Source: a virus
Reading direction: 5' to 3' (one strand)
IMG/VR virus record: IMGVR_UViG_3300005264_000001
Location: 1-64,000 of that record
Length of the DNA: 64,000 bases
Numbering within the stretch: position 1 is the first letter of the stretch; the number at the start of each line of letters is the position of its first letter. Shown piece after piece: positions 61,279 through 64,000 of the stretch. The notes under the pieces were generated by a model, which saw nothing but the letters and a program-made list of their open reading frames with translations, searched no databases and was not told the origin of the DNA. The translations under genes were made by a program, and so were the position numbers.

Positions 61279-61713
61279 TTATTTTATCTTGTTTTTTATA
61301 TCTTTAAGGTAGTCTGGTAACTCTCTTAATAAGAGAACTATTCCAACACAACACAAAAAGTTCCATATGTCAAAAATTCCTACTCTAAGGTTAAGTACAC
61401 CAAGTAAAGCAAGACTTAATAATAAATCATATGTTATCTTTAATAAATATATTTTAAATATTTTCTTTAATTTATCAGTTTTATCATTTTTAAAGTTTCT
61501 TAAATATAATTGAAACCAATATTTTTTATTAAAAATATATCTACTGCTTAGTTCTTTCCAAAATGCTTTCGTATTTAGAAAGGATATCTGTATCTCTTGT
61601 AAGCTGTTTTTTGAACGGAGCAACCATTTCTTTGATTCTCTTTTCAAAAGCTTCTTTAAATTTATCTTCACCATTTTTTTCAATAACTTCAATATTTTTT
61701 TTAACAGTTTCAA
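61279..61713 (-). CDS. two-helix membrane protein, start unclear
   Basis: Up to 144 residues. The C-terminal 60 contain two hydrophobic helices (DLLLSLALLGVLNLRVGIF, NFLCCVGIVLLLREL), giving a holin-like shape. The first 57 codons overlap the coiled-coil gene in another frame and are Lys-rich; no ATG, GTG or TTG occurs in frame after that gene's stop. Either the long overlap is real, a rare start is used, or a +1 frameshift joins the two. Confidence 0.4.
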   Translation of the reverse strand: MKLLKKILKLLKKMVKINLKKLLKRESKKWLLRSKNSLQEIQISFLNTKAFWKELSSRYIFNKKYWFQLYLRNFKNDKTDKLKKIFKIYLLKITYDLLLSLALLGVLNLRVGIFDIWNFLCCVGIVLLLRELPDYLKDIKNKIK

Positions 61714-62059
61714 TCATTGCTTGAATCTCTGTTACTTCTTTAAAAAAGAATTCCTCAACTTGCTCATTAACACTTAAATTATACAAATCTTTCATTTCTT
61801 GTTCTTGTTTTTCTAGTTCAATTATTTGATTTTTGTATTCTTCTTTTTGTTGTTCAAATGCTTCAGAAGTATATTCTAATTCATAACCTTTAATACTATT
61901 TTGTAAACTCTCAATTTGTGCTTTTACAATTTTAGCATACTTCTTTAATTGTGTTCTACTTGTGAATTGTTTAAATCCATTTGTTAACTCAATGTTACCT
62001 TCTTTATCTACTTTTAATTCGTAGATGTCTTCATGTTTAATATCTCTTTCAGTTTTCAT
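61541..62059 (-). CDS. coiled-coil protein next to portal
   Basis: 172 residues, nearly all coiled coil (TRTQLKKYAKIVKAQIESL onward), acidic/basic alternation, no catalytic motif. Overlaps the upstream gene by 4 nt (ATGA). Located between terminase and portal, so possibly a packaging or head-assembly factor. Confidence 0.55.
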   Translation of the reverse strand: MKTERDIKHEDIYELKVDKEGNIELTNGFKQFTSRTQLKKYAKIVKAQIESLQNSIKGYELEYTSEAFEQQKEEYKNQIIELEKQEQEMKDLYNLSVNEQVEEFFFKEVTEIQAMIETVKKNIEVIEKNGEDKFKEAFEKRIKEMVAPFKKQLTRDTDILSKYESILERTKQ

Positions 62060-62376
62060 TTTTCATCTGCTCCGTGATTACAAACCACTGTATAGTATCT
62101 TCCACACTCTTTACAAGTATACATACCATAATCTTTACTGTATAATGAGTTCTTCATTACAATACCATAATAAGAAACCTTATCTACAACTACAAATTCA
62201 TCAGATTCTAATACATTAATTGCATCTTTAAGTTTATTAACTTGTATATTCAACTTATCTTTAGAAGCTAATTGTATTTTAGTATTCTTTATTCTGTTGT
62301 ACTTTTCTTCGAATGAATACAACTCTTCTTTTAATTTGGAGACAGTCTTGTCCCACTCAGAAATATCTTTCTTCAT
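62056..62376 (-). CDS. coiled-coil plus zinc-binding protein
   Basis: 106 residues from ATG 62376 (MKKDISEWDK); the promoter 22 nt upstream decides this over an in-frame GTG at 62391. A coiled coil (1-60), a beta segment, then CKECGRYYTVVCNHG, a Cys/His set for one zinc. In the place where a small terminase or packaging accessory could lie; not recognisable as TerS. Confidence 0.6.
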   Translation of the reverse strand: MKKDISEWDKTVSKLKEELYSFEEKYNRIKNTKIQLASKDKLNIQVNKLKDAINVLESDEFVVVDKVSYYGIVMKNSLYSKDYGMYTCKECGRYYTVVCNHGADEK

Positions 62377-62397
62377 AAAATTAATATACACTAATCC

Positions 62398-62405
62398 TTT
62401 ATAAA
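62398..62405 (-). promoter_or_regulatory. TATA promoter for gene 62376
   Basis: TTTATAAA, 22 nt from ATG 62376. Confidence 0.65.
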
Positions 62406-62525
62406 CTTTTGCAAAAATTTCTAGAAATCCCTCTCATAGGACGTGTTCAAACTGATAATAAGAATTAATTTGTATTTATAAAGTTATTGATTCAAGAAAA
62501 GAAAGACTTATAAATAGATTCTAAT
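62406..62525. promoter_or_regulatory. gene-free region with two further TATA boxes
   Basis: TTTATAAA at 62475-62482 (direction ambiguous) and AAAGA-CTTATAAA at 62507-62514 facing right. The second predicts a rightward start at 62536, inside the terminase 3' end, followed by GAAAGAAT/ATTCTTTC (62540-62558) as a hairpin. A leftward transcript from the first would run from about 62453 without an ORF longer than 12 codons. Confidence 0.4.
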
Positions 62526-64000
62526 TCATCTATTCTTACGAAAGAATTTTATTCTTTCTCTAATGTTTTCAGGTTTGTTGAACTCTTTAATCTTTTCAAC
62601 AGCTTGTTCTTCTGTGTCCTCTTCTTTCTTCTTGTATTTTCTAGCTATTGTAATCTCACCAGCGTGTTTTAAATCTTCAGGTAACAAAGCATACATTGTA
62701 GCCATACAACTATCTCCGTGACCGTTACTTGTTTTAAGTGGTTGAAAATCTCTTCCTGAAATTGCCTGAAAGTGTTCTAAGTGAATCATGTCCTCAATAA
62801 GATTTAATTGTGTTCCTCTATCATCTAAACCATTTAACATTAACATTGTTAAAGTGTGACCATATTCGTTTAATTTATACTTTAATCCACTATACGTTTC
62901 TATCGTATTCCCACCTTGAATTCCTCTAATGTGTTCAGTTCCATAGGTTGCTTCAAAATATTGTGTCATTTGCCTTCCTATAGGTGTTGCATCGAATGTT
63001 GCTCTCCAATTAGAGTTACAAGAATCAATGTAATCAAACATAGGTTGTAATTTAGTTTGCATCTCAGGTAATGGCATATTCTTGACATTCATTAAAAACA
63101 ATTCATCTTTAATATTTCCATAGTGGCCAATCACACTCATGGAGAAAAAGTCTGATACAGTTGCTGGGTCTAATCCGATAGTTATTTTATCGTATTTCTC
63201 AAACTCAATGTATTTAAATTGTTCCTCTTCAACAAATTCTCTTATCATTCTTTCAATCATCAATGGTGTTTTATAGAACTGGTAATCATCATCAACTTGA
63301 ATTCCCATCATCTCTTCCATGAACTTTTCAGGAGAAATACAAAAAGCTGTCCACAACATATCTTTTTTATGCCATGGTACAATAGAGATTAAATCATCTC
63401 TATCTTGAAATGGTATTTTACAATCTCCACTTCTATATTCTTCAAATAAATCACGTCTAAATACAGGCCAATCGAATATCTTAAAACCTTTATTACCTTT
63501 CTTTATGTTGTCTCTAATCTTACCTAACCAAGAAGCAAATACAGTATTACCTTTTAGTGTAGTACCAATTTCAAATTGTTTATAATCTCTTCCTTTAGAA
63601 TCTGCTCCTTTATACGCTTTATCTAATGCTTCGAATAAATCCTCAAATGTTCTCATGAAGTTTGCCTCATCTAACATTCCCATATTACCTTGGATTCTCA
63701 ATCCTCTCACATTCTCAGCTGCTGATGCTCCAGCAGGATATGCTTCCCAAATTACACCATTAGGAAATATAATTTTTGACTCAGCTTTCATATCACATTC
63801 AGCTGGATTAAACGGATAATATTCTAGTTTCTCGAATCTCTCAACTAAACCCTTATTCTCTAAACTTGTAATATCTCCTTCAAAATTATCTAAAGAACAT
63901 TCTTTACCTGTTACTAAATCTCTTACATAGATTTCTTTTTCTATAATTGGATTCATGTGTTTAATAATATCTTTAGCCTGTTTTAATAACTTATTTGCTC
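62526..64000 (-). CDS. large terminase subunit, 5' end outside window
   Basis: The frame is open through the right edge (reads ANKLLKQAKDIIKH before the first Met at 63956), so the Walker A region lies outside. Visible: ENVRGLRIQGNMGMLDEANF with Walker B LDEA, a coupling segment IGTTLKG, then the RNase-H-like nuclease with GLDPATVSDFFSM (first Asp), RATFDATPIG (second), and a C-terminal SNGHGDSCMA (third). This motor cuts and packages viral DNA through the portal. Confidence 0.88.
   Translation of the reverse strand, partial: ANKLLKQAKDIIKHMNPIIEKEIYVRDLVTGKECSLDNFEGDITSLENKGLVERFEKLEYYPFNPAECDMKAESKIIFPNGVIWEAYPAGASAAENVRGLRIQGNMGMLDEANFMRTFEDLFEALDKAYKGADSKGRDYKQFEIGTTLKGNTVFASWLGKIRDNIKKGNKGFKIFDWPVFRRDLFEEYRSGDCKIPFQDRDDLISIVPWHKKDMLWTAFCISPEKFMEEMMGIQVDDDYQFYKTPLMIERMIREFVEEEQFKYIEFEKYDKITIGLDPATVSDFFSMSVIGHYGNIKDELFLMNVKNMPLPEMQTKLQPMFDYIDSCNSNWRATFDATPIGRQMTQYFEATYGTEHIRGIQGGNTIETYSGLKYKLNEYGHTLTMLMLNGLDDRGTQLNLIEDMIHLEHFQAISGRDFQPLKTSNGHGDSCMATMYALLPEDLKHAGEITIARKYKKKEEDTEEQAVEKIKEFNKPENIRERIKFFRKNR

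Noticed and set aside
1613-62514. TATAAA boxes as T4-type late promoters of a bacterial virus
   Set aside because: T4 late boxes sit near -10 and are followed by a ribosome site; here the box lies a constant 22 nt from the ATG without such a site, matching archaeal leaderless starts. The T4-like clamp loader keeps a bacterial host formally possible.
62526-64000. Terminase starting at the Met of 63956 as a complete 476-aa gene
   Set aside because: The frame stays open to the right edge and the Walker A segment is missing, so the gene continues outside the window.
1-64000. tRNA or rRNA genes
   Set aside because: No cloverleaf-like segment or rRNA-like stretch was found in the intergenic regions read by eye.

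Overview
The window reads as about 64 kb of an AT-rich, archaeal-type tailed virus with a contractile tail (class Caudoviricetes, myovirus morphology). Three things point to an archaeal host. First, more than twenty genes have a TATA element (CTTATAAA or TTTATAAA, often with AAAGA just before it) whose last base lies 22-23 nt before the start codon. That is the geometry of a TATA/TFB promoter giving a leaderless mRNA. Second, operon-internal genes instead carry GGAGG-type Shine-Dalgarno sites, the usual archaeal mixture. Third, replication genes include an archaeo-eukaryotic primase, a PCNA/gp45-type clamp and an RFC/gp44-type clamp loader. The host lineage cannot be named from sequence alone. 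Both ends are cut: the left edge runs through a DNA ligase, the right edge through the large terminase.

Positions 1-26233 are transcribed rightward and hold DNA metabolism: ATP-dependent DNA ligase, a P-loop ATPase resembling DUF3987, an SNF2-type helicase, a PP-loop PAPS-reductase-like enzyme, a likely ssDNA-binding protein with an acidic tail, a Sak4/RecA-like ATPase, sliding clamp, clamp-loader large subunit and a possible gp62-like partner, a C5-cytosine methyltransferase, family A DNA polymerase with proofreading domain, an N6-adenine methyltransferase, a DHH phosphoesterase, a Cas4/RecB-type nuclease, AEP primase, a 35-cysteine zinc protein, a Holliday-junction-resolvase-like nuclease, an RHH-like DNA-binding protein and many small genes. 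Two promoters in this half have no gene behind them and probably make structured small RNAs (about 4594-4745 and 8634-8725).

A T-rich terminator at 26238-26283 separates this half from 26270-64000, which is mostly leftward and structural. In transcription order from the right edge: terminase, portal fused to a MuF domain, [homing endonuclease - cargo genes - homing endonuclease], prohead protease, scaffold, HK97-type major capsid, a 1317-aa LamG fibre, head-tail connectors, tail sheath, tube, tail-assembly chaperone with a programmed -1 frameshift, tape measure, hub and baseplate proteins, tail fibres and a papain-like hydrolase. Structural genes mostly use a different promoter, TTTTTAAATATATTTT as written on the + strand. 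Three rightward islands (33802-35105, 35732-37155, 43204-43693) with replication-type promoters interrupt this region like morons.

The most unusual element is the block between portal and protease (53954-58773). Two paralogous homing endonucleases in the same orientation, sharing an identical 89-bp 3' end, bracket a RelA/SpoT-like nucleotidyltransferase, an acidic protein that overlaps it, a winged-helix protein and three small genes. Other notable signals are hairpins placed exactly at predicted transcription starts, some with leaderless mini-ORFs, and dispersed promoter cassettes repeated nearly verbatim across the genome.
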